The notes beneath the pieces are model-generated. The model was not told where the DNA came from. It saw nothing but the letters and a program-made list of their open reading frames with translations, and ran no database searches. Of a DNA stretch of 64,000 bases, positions 1 to 9,122 are shown in pieces (within the stretch, counting starts at the first letter, position 1; every line of letters begins with the position of its first letter). Position numbers and translations under genes: made by a program. The DNA comes from Allonocardiopsis opalescens. GTDB taxonomy: Bacteria; Actinomycetota; Actinomycetes; Streptosporangiales; Streptosporangiaceae. The DNA lies in the NCBI RefSeq assembly GCF_003002095.1, contig NZ_PVZC01000001.1, positions 496,001 through 560,000 of the forward strand. Reading direction: 5' to 3'.

Positions 1-1
1 G

Positions 2-628
2 GTGTCGTGGCAGGCTCCGCCGCCGCCCGCGGGCTGCGGGCCCGATCTGGCGGGGCCGCTGGCGGCGCTGGGCGCGGATGCGCTGCGCTTCGCGTTCTGC
101 CATGGCGCCGCGGTGCCGGCGGGCGGGGCTCCGGCAGCGCCGGACCTGGTGCTGTGGTCGGCCCAGCGGCGCGGCAATCCGGTCTTCGACGTCCGCTACG
201 CCCACGCGCACGCGGCGAGTGCCCTGCGTCACGCCGCGGACCTGCGCCTGACCTGGGGCCCGCACAGCGCCGGCGACGCACTAGGCTGGCAGGTGGAGGA
301 GGGCCGGGAACGGCCCGACGGCGTCTCCGCGGCGTCCGCCCACCCGCTCGGCCATCCGTGCGAGCGCGCGCTGCTGCGGATGCTGTTCGCGTTCCCGGGC
401 GAGGTGGCGCTGGCCGCCCGCGGCGCGAAACCGCAGGCGCTGGTCCGCTATCTCGAAGAACTCGCCGACATCTACCACGACTTCCACGAGACCTGCCGGG
501 TGCTGCCGCGCGGCGACGACGCCGCCGACGGCACTGTGCGCGCCCGTCTGCGGCTGACCGCCGCGACCCGCACGGTGCTGGGCACGGGCCTGCGCCTGAT
601 CGGCGTGAGCGCCCCCGAGCGGATGTGA
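2..628 (+). CDS. nrtL: ArgS-related DALR anticodon-binding-like protein NrtL (5' end probably cut by window)
   Basis: The reading frame is open from the first bases and stops at 626-628. The protein carries the C-terminal signature of arginyl-tRNA synthetases: a DALRFAF segment near residue 26, NPVFDVRYAHA near residue 58 (NPVFYVQYAHAR in true ArgS), and an all-helical DALR-type end with LADIYHDFHETCRVLP. It also lies directly upstream of lysA, where actinobacteria carry the ArgS-related protein annotated NrtL. No catalytic HIGH/KMSK core is visible in the 208 residues present. The GTG at position 2 could be the start, but the one base before it does not allow a decision. A true argS 3' end is the alternative; the weak match of the YAHA motif favours the paralogue. 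Confidence 0.6.
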   Translation: MSWQAPPPPAGCGPDLAGPLAALGADALRFAFCHGAAVPAGGAPAAPDLVLWSAQRRGNPVFDVRYAHAHAASALRHAADLRLTWGPHSAGDALGWQVEEGRERPDGVSAASAHPLGHPCERALLRMLFAFPGEVALAARGAKPQALVRYLEELADIYHDFHETCRVLPRGDDAADGTVRARLRLTAATRTVLGTGLRLIGVSAPERM

Positions 629-733
629 CCCCGCCTCCGCACCGCACCGCCGCGGACCGGGGCTCCGCCGCGCCTCCCGGGGCGCCCCGCCGCACTCCTG
701 CCACGACCGAAGGGAACGAGGAGCGAGCCGACC

Positions 734-2119
734 ATGAGCCGTTACGCCCACCCCGCCGGGCCGCGTCACGCCGACGTGCTGCCCGGTGACCACCCGCCGG
801 CGCCGCCCGAGGACGTCAACGTCCTGGACGCGGCCGTGTGGCCGAGCGGCGCGCGCCGCGTCGAGGGCATGCTGACGGTGGGCGGGGTCGGCGTGAAAGA
901 CCTGGTCGCCGAGTACGGCAGCCCGCTCTACGTGCTGGACGAGGACGACTTCCGGGCCCGCGCCCGCGCCTTCCGCGACGCCTTCGGCGGCGCCGACGTC
1001 TACTACGCGGGCAAGGCTTTCCTGTGCAAGGCGGTGGCCCGCTGGGTGGCCGAGGAGGGCCTGGGCCTGGACGTGTGCAGCGGCGGCGAGCTGGCGGTGG
1101 CGCTGGCGGCGGGTTTCCCGCCCGCGCGCATCGGCATGCACGGCAACAACAAGTCGGTGCCCGAGCTGGCCCGCGCGCTGGACGCGGGGGTGGGCCGGAT
1201 CATCGTGGACTCCTTCACCGAGATCGACCGGCTGGCCGCCCTCGCGGCCGAGCGCGATGTGCGCGCGCAGGTGCAGGTGCGGGTCACCACCGGCGTCGAG
1301 GCGCACACCCACGAGTTCGTGGCGACCGCGCACGACGACCAGAAGTTCGGCTTCGCGCTCAGCACCGGCGCCGCGGCCGAGGCGGTGCGCCGGGTGCTGG
1401 AGTGCCCGCAGCTGGAGCTGGTCGGGCTGCACTCCCACATCGGCTCGCAGATCTTCGACACGGCCGGCTTCGAGGTGGCGGCGCGCCGGCTCACCGTCTT
1501 CCTGGCCGAGGTGCACGCCCGCCACGGCGTGGCCCTGCCCGAACTGGACCTGGGCGGCGGCCTCGGCATCGCCTACCTGCCCGAGGACACCCCGCTGGAC
1601 GTCACCGTCATCGCGGCGAACCTCCGCGAGATCGTCGCCCGCGAGTGCGCGGCGAACGGCCTGGAGGTGCCGCGGCTGTCGGTGGAGCCGGGCCGCGCCA
1701 TCGTCGGCCCGGCCGGCATCAGCCTGTACGAGGTCGGCACGGTCAAGGACGTCGAGGGGCTGCGCAGCTACGTCAGCGTCGACGGCGGGATGAGCGACAA
1801 CATCCGCACCGCGCTGTACGGCGCCGACTACAGCTGCGTGGTCGCCTCGCGTGCCAGCACGGCGCCGCCGATGCTGTCGCGCCTGGTCGGCAAGCACTGC
1901 GAGAGCGGCGACATCGTGGTGCGCGACCTCTACCTGCCGTCCGACATCGGCCCGGGCGATCTGGTGGCGGTCGCCGGCACCGGCGCGTACTGCCGTTCGA
2001 TGGCCAACAACTACAACCACCTCCCCAAGCCGGCGGTGGTGGCGGTGAGCGGCGGCCGGGCCCGCACGATCGTGCGGCGCGAGACCGAGGACGACCTGCT
2101 GCGGTTGGACGTAGGCTGA
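734..2119 (+). CDS. lysA: Diaminopimelate decarboxylase
   Basis: The product is a PLP enzyme that decarboxylates meso-diaminopimelate to L-lysine in the cytoplasm, the last step of lysine synthesis. The 461-residue protein has the fold-type III layout: the Schiff-base lysine is K94 in YYAGKAFLC, the HSHIGSQ loop is near residue 235, the [11 protein letters not shown] phosphate-binding segment is near residue 318, and the CESGD active-site motif from the partner subunit is near residue 385. The ATG at 734 follows a GAGGAG ribosome site by about nine bases. It is the first gene of a lysA-hom-thrC-thrB group, so lysine and threonine branches of the aspartate pathway sit together. The extra 40 residues before the barrel are usual in actinobacterial LysA. 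Confidence 0.97.
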   Translation: MSRYAHPAGPRHADVLPGDHPPAPPEDVNVLDAAVWPSGARRVEGMLTVGGVGVKDLVAEYGSPLYVLDEDDFRARARAFRDAFGGADVYYAGKAFLCKAVARWVAEEGLGLDVCSGGELAVALAAGFPPARIGMHGNNKSVPELARALDAGVGRIIVDSFTEIDRLAALAAERDVRAQVQVRVTTGVEAHTHEFVATAHDDQKFGFALSTGAAAEAVRRVLECPQLELVGLHSHIGSQIFDTAGFEVAARRLTVFLAEVHARHGVALPELDLGGGLGIAYLPEDTPLDVTVIAANLREIVARECAANGLEVPRLSVEPGRAIVGPAGISLYEVGTVKDVEGLRSYVSVDGGMSDNIRTALYGADYSCVVASRASTAPPMLSRLVGKHCESGDIVVRDLYLPSDIGPGDLVAVAGTGAYCRSMANNYNHLPKPAVVAVSGGRARTIVRRETEDDLLRLDVG

Positions 2120-2199
2120 CTCCTGGCCAGGTGGGGCCGCGGGTGCGCGGCCGGTCCGGCACGGCGCGGGACGAAGGTGGAGATGGGGAGCGCGGCGAC

Positions 2200-3492
2200 A
2201 TGGCACTGAAGGTGGCGCTGCTCGGCTGCGGTGTGGTCGGGTCCGAAGTGGTCAGGCAGCTGGCCCGGCAGGCCGACGACCTCGCCGCCCGCGTCGGCGC
2301 GCCCCTGGAGCTGGCCGGAGTCGCGGTGCGCCGCCCCGGCCGCGTCCGGCTGCCCGAGGTCGACCCGGCCCTGTTCACCACCGACGCCGCCGCGCTGGCC
2401 GTCCGCGACGACGTCGACATCGTCGTCGAGGTGATCGGCGGCATCGAGCCGGCCCGCACCCTGCTGCTGGACGCCGTCAAGGCGGGCAAGTCCGTGGTCA
2501 CCGCCAACAAGGCGCTGCTGGCCGAGGACGGCGCCACCCTGTTCGCCGCCGCCCAGGCGACCGGCGCCGACATCTACTACGAGGCCAGCGTCGCCGGCGC
2601 CATCCCGCTGCTGCGGCCGCTGCGCGAGTCGCTGGCCGGCGACCGGGTCGAGCGGGTGCTCGGCATCGTCAACGGCACCACCAACTACATCCTGGACCGG
2701 ATGGACGCCCACGGCTCGGGCTTCTCCGAGGCGCTGGAGCAGGCGCAGGCGCTCGGCTACGCCGAGGCCGACCCCACCGCCGACATCGAGGGCTTCGACG
2801 CCGCCGCCAAGGCCGCCATCCTGGCCGGCCTCGCCTTCCACACCCGCGTCACCGCCGCCGACGTGCACCGCGAGGGCATCACCGAGGTCAGCGCGGCCGA
2901 CATCGCCAGCGCGAAGGCGATGGGCTGCGTGGTGAAGCTGCTGGCCATCTGCCAGCGCTCGCCCGACGGCTCCAGCGTCGGCGTGCGGGTGCACCCGGCG
3001 ATGCTGCCGCGCGAGCACCCGCTGGCCGGCGTCAGGGAGGCATACAACGCGGTCTTCGTCGAGGCGGCGTCGGCCGGCCGGCTGATGTTCTACGGCGCCG
3101 GCGCGGGGGGCGCCCCCACTGCCAGCGCCGTCCTCGGCGACCTCGTCGCGGTGGCCCGCAACCGGCTGGCCGGGGCGCGCGGCCCGGAGGAGACCACCTA
3201 CGCGGGGCTGCCGGTCCACCCGATGGGCGACTCCGTCACCCGCTACCACGTCGCCCTCGACGTGGCCGACCGCCCCGGTGTGCTGGCCACGGTCGCCGAG
3301 AGCTTCGCGCGCAACGACGTGTCCATCAAGAACGTGCGCCAGGAGGGCCACGGCGACGACGCCCAGCTCGTCATCGTCACCCACATGGCCGCCGACGCCG
3401 CACTCGCCGCCACCGTCGACGACCTGCGCCGGCTGTCCACCGTCCGCTCGGTGGCCAGCGTGATGCGCGTCGAGGCGCTGGCCGACGGCTGA
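2200..3492 (+). CDS. hom: Homoserine dehydrogenase
   Basis: The product reduces aspartate semialdehyde to homoserine with NAD(P)H, at the branch towards threonine and methionine. The 430-residue protein has an N-terminal Rossmann motif ([11 protein letters not shown], residues 7-17), the VTANKALLA segment, the catalytic [11 protein letters not shown] and [11 protein letters not shown] motifs, and a C-terminal ACT domain from about residue 350 ([20 protein letters not shown]), which is where threonine feedback is sensed in this family. The ATG at 2200 follows GGGGAG at 2185-2190. A longer open frame upstream is antisense or off-frame noise over lysA. An imperfect inverted repeat (CGCACCC/GGGTGCG) lies in the 85-bp gap before thrC. 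Confidence 0.97.
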   Translation: MALKVALLGCGVVGSEVVRQLARQADDLAARVGAPLELAGVAVRRPGRVRLPEVDPALFTTDAAALAVRDDVDIVVEVIGGIEPARTLLLDAVKAGKSVVTANKALLAEDGATLFAAAQATGADIYYEASVAGAIPLLRPLRESLAGDRVERVLGIVNGTTNYILDRMDAHGSGFSEALEQAQALGYAEADPTADIEGFDAAAKAAILAGLAFHTRVTAADVHREGITEVSAADIASAKAMGCVVKLLAICQRSPDGSSVGVRVHPAMLPREHPLAGVREAYNAVFVEAASAGRLMFYGAGAGGAPTASAVLGDLVAVARNRLAGARGPEETTYAGLPVHPMGDSVTRYHVALDVADRPGVLATVAESFARNDVSIKNVRQEGHGDDAQLVIVTHMAADAALAATVDDLRRLSTVRSVASVMRVEALADG

Positions 3493-3577
3493 CCCGCGCC
3501 GCACCCCTCCCGGCCCGGCGGGCGGGTGCGCGGAACCGATCACGACCGGGACGACGCATAACACCGAAGGAGGCGCC

Positions 3578-4642
3578 GTGAGCGGCCCAGGGTCCTGGCG
3601 CGGAGTCATCGAGGAGTACCGCGAACGGCTGCCTGTCACCGCCGACACCCCGGTCGTCACGCTGCTGGAGGGCGGCACCCCGCTGCTGCCCGCCCCGCGC
3701 GTGTCCGCGCTGACCGGCTGCGAGGTCTTCCTCAAGGTCGAAGGGCTCAACCCGACCGGCTCCTTCAAGGACCGCGGGATGACGATGGCCATCAGCAAGG
3801 CGGCCGAGGCCGGCGCCAAGGCCGTCATCTGCGCCTCCACCGGCAACACCAGCGCCAGCGCCGCCGCCTACGCGGTGCGCGCCGGGATGATGTGCGCGGT
3901 GCTGGTGCCGCAGGGCAAGATCGCGCTGGGCAAGCTCGCCCAGGCGCTGGTGCACGGCGCCAAGCTGCTCCAGGTCGACGGCAACTTCGACGACTGCCTC
4001 GAACTCGCCCGCAAGCTCGCCGTCGACTACCCCGTCGCCCTGGTTAACTCGGTGAACCCCTTCCGGCTCGACGGCCAGAAGACCGCCGCCTTCGAGGTGG
4101 TCGACACCCTCGGCGACGCCCCCGACGTCCACTGCCTGCCCGTCGGCAACGCCGGCAACATCTCCGCGTACTGGATGGGCTACCAGGAGTACGCCGCCGA
4201 CGGCGTCGCCGCCCGCACCCCGAGGATGGCGGGCTTCCAGGCCAGCGGGGCGGCGCCGATCGTGCGCGGCGAACCGGTGCCCAAGCCGAGCACCATCGCC
4301 ACCGCGATCCGGATCGGCAACCCCGCCTCCTGGCAGCTGGCCGAGCGGGCCCGCGACCAGTCCCGCGGCCTCATCGACGCCGTCACCGACCGCGAGATCC
4401 TGGCCGCCTACCGGCTGCTCGCCCGCGAGGAGGGCGTGTTCGTCGAACTGGCCTCGGCCGCGAGCGTGGCCGGCCTGCTGCGCTCCGTCTCCTCCGGCGC
4501 GATCGAGCGCGGCCTGCGGGTGGTGTGCACAGTGACCGGAAACGGCCTCAAGGACACGGACTGGGCGCTTTCGGGCGCCCCGGCCCCCATCACGGTGCCG
4601 GTCGACGCCCACTCCGCCGCGATCGAACTCGGGCTGGCCTGA
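3578..4642 (+). CDS. thrC: Threonine synthase
   Basis: The product is a PLP enzyme converting O-phosphohomoserine to threonine. The 354-residue protein is the short form common in Gram-positive bacteria. The PLP lysine is in [12 protein letters not shown] (about residue 65), followed by [13 protein letters not shown] and the phosphate loop [13 protein letters not shown]. The GTG start at 3578 is preceded by a near-perfect AAGGAGG. The stop codon overlaps the thrB start (TGATG at 4640-4644), so the two are translationally coupled and their products act in reverse gene order in the pathway (ThrB then ThrC). Confidence 0.97.
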   Translation: MSGPGSWRGVIEEYRERLPVTADTPVVTLLEGGTPLLPAPRVSALTGCEVFLKVEGLNPTGSFKDRGMTMAISKAAEAGAKAVICASTGNTSASAAAYAVRAGMMCAVLVPQGKIALGKLAQALVHGAKLLQVDGNFDDCLELARKLAVDYPVALVNSVNPFRLDGQKTAAFEVVDTLGDAPDVHCLPVGNAGNISAYWMGYQEYAADGVAARTPRMAGFQASGAAPIVRGEPVPKPSTIATAIRIGNPASWQLAERARDQSRGLIDAVTDREILAAYRLLAREEGVFVELASAASVAGLLRSVSSGAIERGLRVVCTVTGNGLKDTDWALSGAPAPITVPVDAHSAAIELGLA

Positions 4643-5694
4643 TGGGCGGCGCGGACCGCACCTGGCGCGAGGGCCCCGTCACGGTGCGGGTCCCGGCCAC
4701 CAGCGCCAATCTCGGCCCCGGCTTCGACGCGCTCGGCCTCGCCCTCGCCCACTACGACGAGGTCACCGCCGAGCTGAGCCCGGGCCCGAGCACCGTGAGC
4801 GTCAGCGGCGAAGGCGCCGACTCGCTGCCCGGCGACGACCGCCACCTGGTGCTGCGCACCATGCACACCGTCTTCGACACGCTCGGCGTGCCGCGGCCGG
4901 GCATCGCGCTGCGCTGCGTGAACCGCATCCCGCACGGCCGCGGCCTGGGCTCCTCGGCCGCCGCCATCGTCGCGGGCGTGCTGGCCGCGGGAGCGCTGCT
5001 GCGCGACGGACCCCTGGTCGGTCCCGGCCTCGCGGTGGCGCGCGAGCGCGTCTTCGCCCTGGCCGCCGACATCGAGGGCCACCCCGACAATGTCGCGCCG
5101 TGTGTCTATGGCGGCTGCACTATCGCCTGGCGCGGCGACTCGACGAGTGAGCGGAGTGGACCAAGTCCGATCGGTGCGACCGACTTCGTCCGCGGAGGGA
5201 GCGAGGAGACCAAGCCGCGCTGGGAGGCACAGCGCGGAGGCGGCGGCTGGGCGGCCGCCCGCTTCGAGCCCTTCGCCGGGCTCAGCCCGGTGCTGTGCGT
5301 GCCCGAGGAGCGGCTGGCCACCGAGCGCGCCCGCGGCCTGCTGCCCGAGCGGGTGCCGCACGCCGACGCCGCGTTCACCGCGGGCCGGGCCGCGCTGCTC
5401 GTCGCCGCCCTGAGCGGCCGCCCCGAGCTGCTGCTCGCCGCCACCGAGGACCGGCTGCACCAGGACTACCGCGCCTCCGCCATGCCGGCGACGGCGGCCC
5501 TGGTGGCCGAACTGCGCAAGCGCGGACTCCCCGCGGTCGTCTCCGGCGCCGGCCCGAGCGTGCTCGTGCTGGCATCGGGCGAAGACCACAGCGCGGTGCG
5601 AGATTCGACGGCGGGCGAACCGGGTACCGCATGGCATATAAGCCCGTTCGCTGTCGATCACACGGGCGCGCTCGTTACCTCCCCTGACGTGTGA
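4642..5694 (+). CDS. thrB: Homoserine kinase with an in-frame 34-codon repeat insertion
   Basis: The product is a GHMP kinase that phosphorylates homoserine with ATP to supply ThrC. The 350-residue protein shows VRVPATSANLGPGFDALG near the N-terminus, the GHMP ATP loop PHGRGLGSSAAAIV (about residues 98-111), EGHPDNVAP, and the C-terminal VVSGAGPSVLVLA motif. The ATG at 4642 overlaps the thrC stop. The segment from 5131 to 5232 encodes about 34 extra residues ([10 protein letters not shown] to WEAQ) between CTIAW and the conserved continuation GWAAARFEPF. Family members have no such insert, and its DNA matches the 102-bp tandem repeat downstream of prmC. Removing 102 bp restores a normal in-frame ThrB, so the insert is probably tolerated as a surface loop. 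Activity has to be inferred. Confidence 0.95.
   Translation: MGGADRTWREGPVTVRVPATSANLGPGFDALGLALAHYDEVTAELSPGPSTVSVSGEGADSLPGDDRHLVLRTMHTVFDTLGVPRPGIALRCVNRIPHGRGLGSSAAAIVAGVLAAGALLRDGPLVGPGLAVARERVFALAADIEGHPDNVAPCVYGGCTIAWRGDSTSERSGPSPIGATDFVRGGSEETKPRWEAQRGGGGWAAARFEPFAGLSPVLCVPEERLATERARGLLPERVPHADAAFTAGRAALLVAALSGRPELLLAATEDRLHQDYRASAMPATAALVAELRKRGLPAVVSGAGPSVLVLASGEDHSAVRDSTAGEPGTAWHISPFAVDHTGALVTSPDV
5131..5232 (+). repeat. Copy of 102-bp interspersed repeat inside thrB
   Basis: This stretch aligns without gaps to the 102-bp units at 11025-11330, with about 17 differences by eye. It shares long identical runs, including CGACTCGACGAGTGAGCGGA and TTCGTCCGCGGAG. The 3' part matches unit three best (ACCAAGCCG and GGGAGGCACAG). 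The sequence CGCGG occurs at its left edge and again immediately after its right edge. It is read in a frame without stops, so thrB stays open. Confidence 0.9.
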
Positions 5695-6110
5695 CGGCTT
5701 CGCCGTGACACGACACGCACCAGAGGAATAGCCGTGGCTCCTGGTGGTGTTAGGCTAGTGACTGCACCAGATGCCCCGATGCGGGGTGTGTGCTCGTCCG
5801 CTGCACAGCCTTCCGCGCAAGCACCGCATCCGGGCGGCTTCCGTGCCGCGATCGCGTCGAGACAGTGTTTCCATCGACAGTGGTTCCACGTCTTCCTCAA
5901 ACGCCGTTGGCACCAGTCGCGCGGGCTGACGATCCAGGACATCTGGCTGTACCCAGAACCCACGGTGCATGTAAAGGGGAGCGCTTCCATCGAAGCGAGG
6001 TCTGCCGCAACATACACGTGGAGCTCGATCCGGCCCCCCGCCGGACCGCACCACTGGGCTGCTGGTCCCCGACGGCCACGCCAGCCCGCTCCCTGGGAAG
6101 GACCCTTGAG
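5695..6110 (+). promoter_or_regulatory. Long upstream/leader region of rho
   Basis: No convincing gene is seen in these 416 bases. A TAGGCT -10-like hexamer at 5751-5756 is the best promoter element; no good -35 is visible. If it is used, the rho mRNA has a leader of about 350 nt, consistent with the long leaders known for autoregulated rho genes. A 126-codon open frame at 5734-6114 lacks a family resemblance and ends next to the rho start, so it was not annotated. Confidence 0.4.
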
Positions 6111-8090
6111 TTGAGCGACACCACCGAACTCCACCACGATGCGGACAACGCGGCGCCCGGAACGGCCGAGCCCGTATCGGGTGGAGCTGTCGACGCTGCC
6201 GCGACTCCCGCCACGTCGCGCTCCCGGAGCCGTTCGGGAACCGGCCTGTCCGCGCTGAAGCTCGCCGAACTGCAGGCCGTGGCGTCGCAGCTCGGCATCA
6301 CGGGCATCGGACGCATGCGCAAGAACCAGCTCGTAGCGGCCATCCAGGAGCAGCAGAGCGGCGGTAACGGCCAGGGCGCGGCCAACGGGCGCTCCGGCGC
6401 CGCCGCCTCGGCGGGCGCCGAGACCTCGCGCAACGGCAGGGAGAACTCCTCCGGCGCGGCGGCGGCCGCGACCGAACCCGGCCCGCAGAGCCCCGAGAGC
6501 AAGGACAGTACCGTTCAGACCACCATCGAGACCACGGCCGAGCCGGCGGCGTCGAGCGCGCCGGCGGGCTCCGCCGTCACCCGCAACCGCCGCGGCCGGC
6601 GCAACGCCGACGACGCGGCCCCCGAGAACGACGGCGGCGCCCAGCAGCAGTCCGCGCCCCAGCAGGGCGGCGCCGACCGCGCCGCCTCCGGCGAGCGCCC
6701 GGAGCGGCAGCGCAACCGCCGCAACCGCGACGGCGGCGACGGCGACGACCGCCGCCGCGCCCGCGACGACCGCCCCCGCGACGACGCCGAGCAGCAGCGC
6801 GGCGGCGACCACGGCGGCCGCGGCAACCGCAACGACCGCAATGACGACGATGACGACGGCGGCGGCCGCCGCCGGGGCCGCCGGTTCCGCAACCGCGACC
6901 GCAGGGGCGGGCGCGACCGCGTGGACCCCGAGCCCGTCATCAGCGACGACGACGTCCTGCTGCCGGTCGCCGGCATCCTGGACATCCTCGACAACTACGC
7001 CTTCATCCGCACCACCGGCTACCTGCCGGGCTCCAACGACGTCTACGTCTCGCTGGCGCAGGTGCGCAAGAACGGCCTGCGCAAGGGCGACGCGCTCACC
7101 GGCGCGGTGCGCCAGCCGCGCGAGGGGGAGCGGCGCGAGAAGTTCAACGCGCTGGTCCGCCTGGACACCGTGAACGGCCTGCCGCCCGAGGAGGCGCGCA
7201 ACCGCCCCGACTTCACCAAGCTGGTGCCGCTGTACCCGCAGGAGCGGCTGCGGCTGGAGACCGAGCCGAACATCCTGACCACCCGGATCATCGACCTCGT
7301 GTCGCCGATCGGCAAGGGCCAGCGCGGTCTGATCGTGTCGCCGCCCAAGGCGGGCAAGACGATGGTCCTGCAGGCCATCGCGAACGCGATCACCCAGAAC
7401 AACCCCGAGTGCCACCTGATGGTCGTGCTTGTCGACGAGCGGCCCGAAGAGGTCACCGACATGCAGCGCACGGTCAAGGGCGAGGTCATCAACTCCACCT
7501 TCGACCGCCCGGCCGAGGACCACACCACCGTCGCCGAACTCGCCATCGAGCGGGCCAAGCGCCTGGTCGAGCTGGGCCTGGACGTGGTCGTGCTGCTCGA
7601 CTCCATCACCCGCCTGGGCCGCGCCTACAACCTCGCCGCCCCGGCCAGCGGGCGCATCCTGTCCGGTGGTGTCGACTCCACCGCGCTGTACCCGCCCAAG
7701 CGCTTCTTCGGCGCCGCCCGCAACATCGAGCACGGCGGCTCCCTGACGATCCTGGCCACCGCCCTGGTCGAGACCGGCTCGCGGATGGACGAGGTCATCT
7801 TCGAGGAGTTCAAGGGCACCGGCAACATGGAGCTGAAGCTCAACCGCGGCCTCGCGGACAAGCGGATCTTCCCCGCCGTCGACGTCGACGCCTCCAGCAC
7901 CCGCAAGGAGGAGATCCTGATGTCGCGCGAGGAGCTCCAGGTCGTCTGGAAGCTCCGCCGGGTCCTGCACGCGCTCGACACCCAGCAGGCTCTCGAACTG
8001 CTGCTGGAGCAGATGCGCAAGACCCAGAGCAACGCCGAGTTCCTGCTCCAGGTCCAGAAGACCACCGTGGGCGGCTCGGACGAGAACTGA
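6111..8090 (+). CDS. rho: Transcription termination factor Rho with actinobacterial Asn/Arg/Asp-rich insertion
   Basis: The product is a hexameric RNA helicase that ends transcription. The 659-residue protein begins at TTG 6111, chosen because GGAAGGA lies 9-10 bases upstream and the sequence then reads MSDTTEL, the usual actinobacterial start. Order of parts: a SAP-like N-terminal helix-extension ([18 protein letters not shown], about 45-62), then a roughly 200-residue low-complexity region rich in N, R, D, G and Q (about 80-280), the cold-shock RNA-binding domain ([18 protein letters not shown], about 303-320), and the RecA-like ATPase with Walker A PPKAGKTM at about 411 and Walker [17 protein letters not shown]. 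The disordered insertion is known from Micrococcus and Streptomyces Rho, where it broadens RNA binding. A strong hairpin follows the stop. Confidence 0.96.
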   Translation: MSDTTELHHDADNAAPGTAEPVSGGAVDAAATPATSRSRSRSGTGLSALKLAELQAVASQLGITGIGRMRKNQLVAAIQEQQSGGNGQGAANGRSGAAASAGAETSRNGRENSSGAAAAATEPGPQSPESKDSTVQTTIETTAEPAASSAPAGSAVTRNRRGRRNADDAAPENDGGAQQQSAPQQGGADRAASGERPERQRNRRNRDGGDGDDRRRARDDRPRDDAEQQRGGDHGGRGNRNDRNDDDDDGGGRRRGRRFRNRDRRGGRDRVDPEPVISDDDVLLPVAGILDILDNYAFIRTTGYLPGSNDVYVSLAQVRKNGLRKGDALTGAVRQPREGERREKFNALVRLDTVNGLPPEEARNRPDFTKLVPLYPQERLRLETEPNILTTRIIDLVSPIGKGQRGLIVSPPKAGKTMVLQAIANAITQNNPECHLMVVLVDERPEEVTDMQRTVKGEVINSTFDRPAEDHTTVAELAIERAKRLVELGLDVVVLLDSITRLGRAYNLAAPASGRILSGGVDSTALYPPKRFFGAARNIEHGGSLTILATALVETGSRMDEVIFEEFKGTGNMELKLNRGLADKRIFPAVDVDASSTRKEEILMSREELQVVWKLRRVLHALDTQQALELLLEQMRKTQSNAEFLLQVQKTTVGGSDEN

Positions 8091-8108
8091 GCCATGATCT
8101 CAGTACAG

Positions 8109-8147
8109 GGGATGCCCCGGACCAGTTGCGTTGGTCCGGGGCATCCC
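8109..8147 (+). terminator. Rho-independent-type hairpin after rho, shared with the RHH gene
   Basis: A perfect 16-bp stem (GGGATGCCCCGGACCA paired with its complement at 8132-8147) with a 7-nt loop. It lies 19 bp after the rho stop and about 70 bp after the stop of the minus-strand gene, so it can serve both convergent genes. No long T tract follows. Confidence 0.8.
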
Positions 8148-8214
8148 TGTCTCCTTAGTAGGTCCTACCCGGTCCTGCCTGCGCTCCAGCGCAATGAAGG
8201 CCCTGCATCGAGGA

Positions 8215-8496
8215 TCACTCCCACGGTGATGCGTTCTTCCTGCTCTGCTGCTCCTGCTCCGCATCGAATTGTCGGAGTTCGGCAACGGCCTCCTCGACCC
8301 ACTCCAGGTCCTCGGGGGTGGCGGTCGCCTCGGCCTTGGCGATCCACTCATCCCACAGGCGGTCGCTCTCCTGGTCGAGCAGTCGGCGGGCGACCAACGC
8401 GGCGAACCAACTGGGCACCGACTGCTCGCCGGCCGCTTCCTTGATCTCGGACACACGACTCTCCGGGACACTGATGACGATCCGCTTGAACGCCAT
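8215..8496 (-). CDS. Ribbon-helix-helix (CopG/VapB-like) antitoxin-type protein, no toxin partner
   Basis: The 93-residue protein starts MAFKRIVISVPESRVSEIKEAA, a beta strand plus helix typical of ribbon-helix-helix DNA-binding antitoxins, followed by an acidic helical tail rich in E, D and W that in this class wraps the toxin. The ATG at 8494-8496 is chosen over an upstream ATG (8526) because the latter would run through the palindrome at 8502-8521. That palindrome is a probable operator for autorepression. No toxin gene is found: downstream is the rho terminator, upstream 300 bp without a gene. It may be an orphan antitoxin acting in trans or a remnant. Its base composition is somewhat lower in GC than its neighbours. 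Confidence 0.75.
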   Translation of the reverse strand: MAFKRIVISVPESRVSEIKEAAGEQSVPSWFAALVARRLLDQESDRLWDEWIAKAEATATPEDLEWVEEAVAELRQFDAEQEQQSRKNASPWE

Positions 8497-8501
8497 GACT
8501 T

Positions 8502-8521
8502 GTGCATAAGTTCTTATGCAC
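8502..8521 (-). promoter_or_regulatory. Perfect 20-bp palindrome, probable operator of the RHH gene
   Basis: GTGCATAAGTTCTTATGCAC is a perfect inverted repeat ending 5 bp before the RHH start codon. Its A/T-rich centre contrasts with the surrounding DNA. RHH antitoxins normally bind such sites over their own promoters. Confidence 0.75.
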
Positions 8522-8822
8522 GGCATGTGCAGTCTCTAGGTCGGCCAAAGGTTGGACGTGCAGACTGTATAAGTGAAACGTTCGTCAAGCGACGTAATTT
8601 CAAGACGGATCGAGGCGTGCGAGCCGGCGACTGGTCCGTTCCGGTGAGCGCGGTCGGGGCGGCGGAGCGCAGTCGGAATACCGTCCGGTCCAGGCACGTT
8701 CCCGCATCTGGCAGACTGGACATCGACCGCTGCGGCACCGGTTCACGCTCATCCCCCGGGACAATCGCCCCACCGCGATCCGCGCTGAGCGCCCGGCGGC
8801 CGCCCGATGCGAGGAGACCCAC

Positions 8823-9032
8823 GTGAAGCCCGACATCCACCCCGAGTACGTGGTCACCACGGTGACCTGTACCTGCGGGAACACTTTCACCACCCGCAGC
8901 ACCGCGCAGAGCGGCACCATCCGTGCCGACGTCTGCTCCAACTGCCACCCGTTCTACACGGGCAAGCAGAAGATCCTGGACAGCGGTGGCCGGGTGGCGC
9001 GCTTCGAGAAGCGGTTCGGCAAGCGCAAGTAG
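8823..9032 (+). CDS. rpmE: 50S ribosomal protein L31 (zinc-binding form)
   Basis: The 69-residue protein has the L31 signature with four cysteines, CTCG near residue 16 and [13 protein letters not shown] near residue 38, so it is the zinc-containing (C+) type. It starts at GTG 8823 with GAGGAG nine bases upstream. It sits between rho and prfA as in most actinobacteria. The 296 bp upstream hold no gene; a purine-rich segment and the RHH promoter side lie there. C+ L31 is often replaced by a zinc-free paralogue under zinc starvation; no Zur site was recognised here. Confidence 0.97.
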   Translation: MKPDIHPEYVVTTVTCTCGNTFTTRSTAQSGTIRADVCSNCHPFYTGKQKILDSGGRVARFEKRFGKRK

Positions 9033-9043
9033 CGGCCGCTTCC

Positions 9044-9076
9044 GCGCCGCGACCGCGCTCCGCGCGGTCGCGGCGC
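9044..9076 (+). terminator. Strong hairpin between rpmE and prfA
   Basis: A perfect 14-bp GC-only-rich stem (9044-9057 with 9063-9076) and a CTCCG loop, 12 bp after the rpmE stop. It lacks a T tract, so it may be a terminator or an attenuating or mRNA-stabilising structure before prfA. Confidence 0.65.
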
Positions 9077-9122
9077 ACGCGCGTCCGTCCGCTCTCGCCC
9101 GCCAGCCCCCAGGATCGCACCC

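Noticed and set aside
281-2206. Long minus-strand open frame opposite lysA
   Set aside because: Shadow of lysA; low-complexity His/Arg/Gly composition and no ribosome site.
5734-6114. 126-codon frame in the rho leader
   Set aside because: No family resemblance, mixed codon positions, and overlap with the rho ribosome site; the region is better explained as leader.
8527-8822. Toxin gene adjacent to the RHH gene
   Set aside because: No frame with a start, ribosome site and toxin-like features was found in the 296 bp upstream, and the downstream side is the rho terminator.
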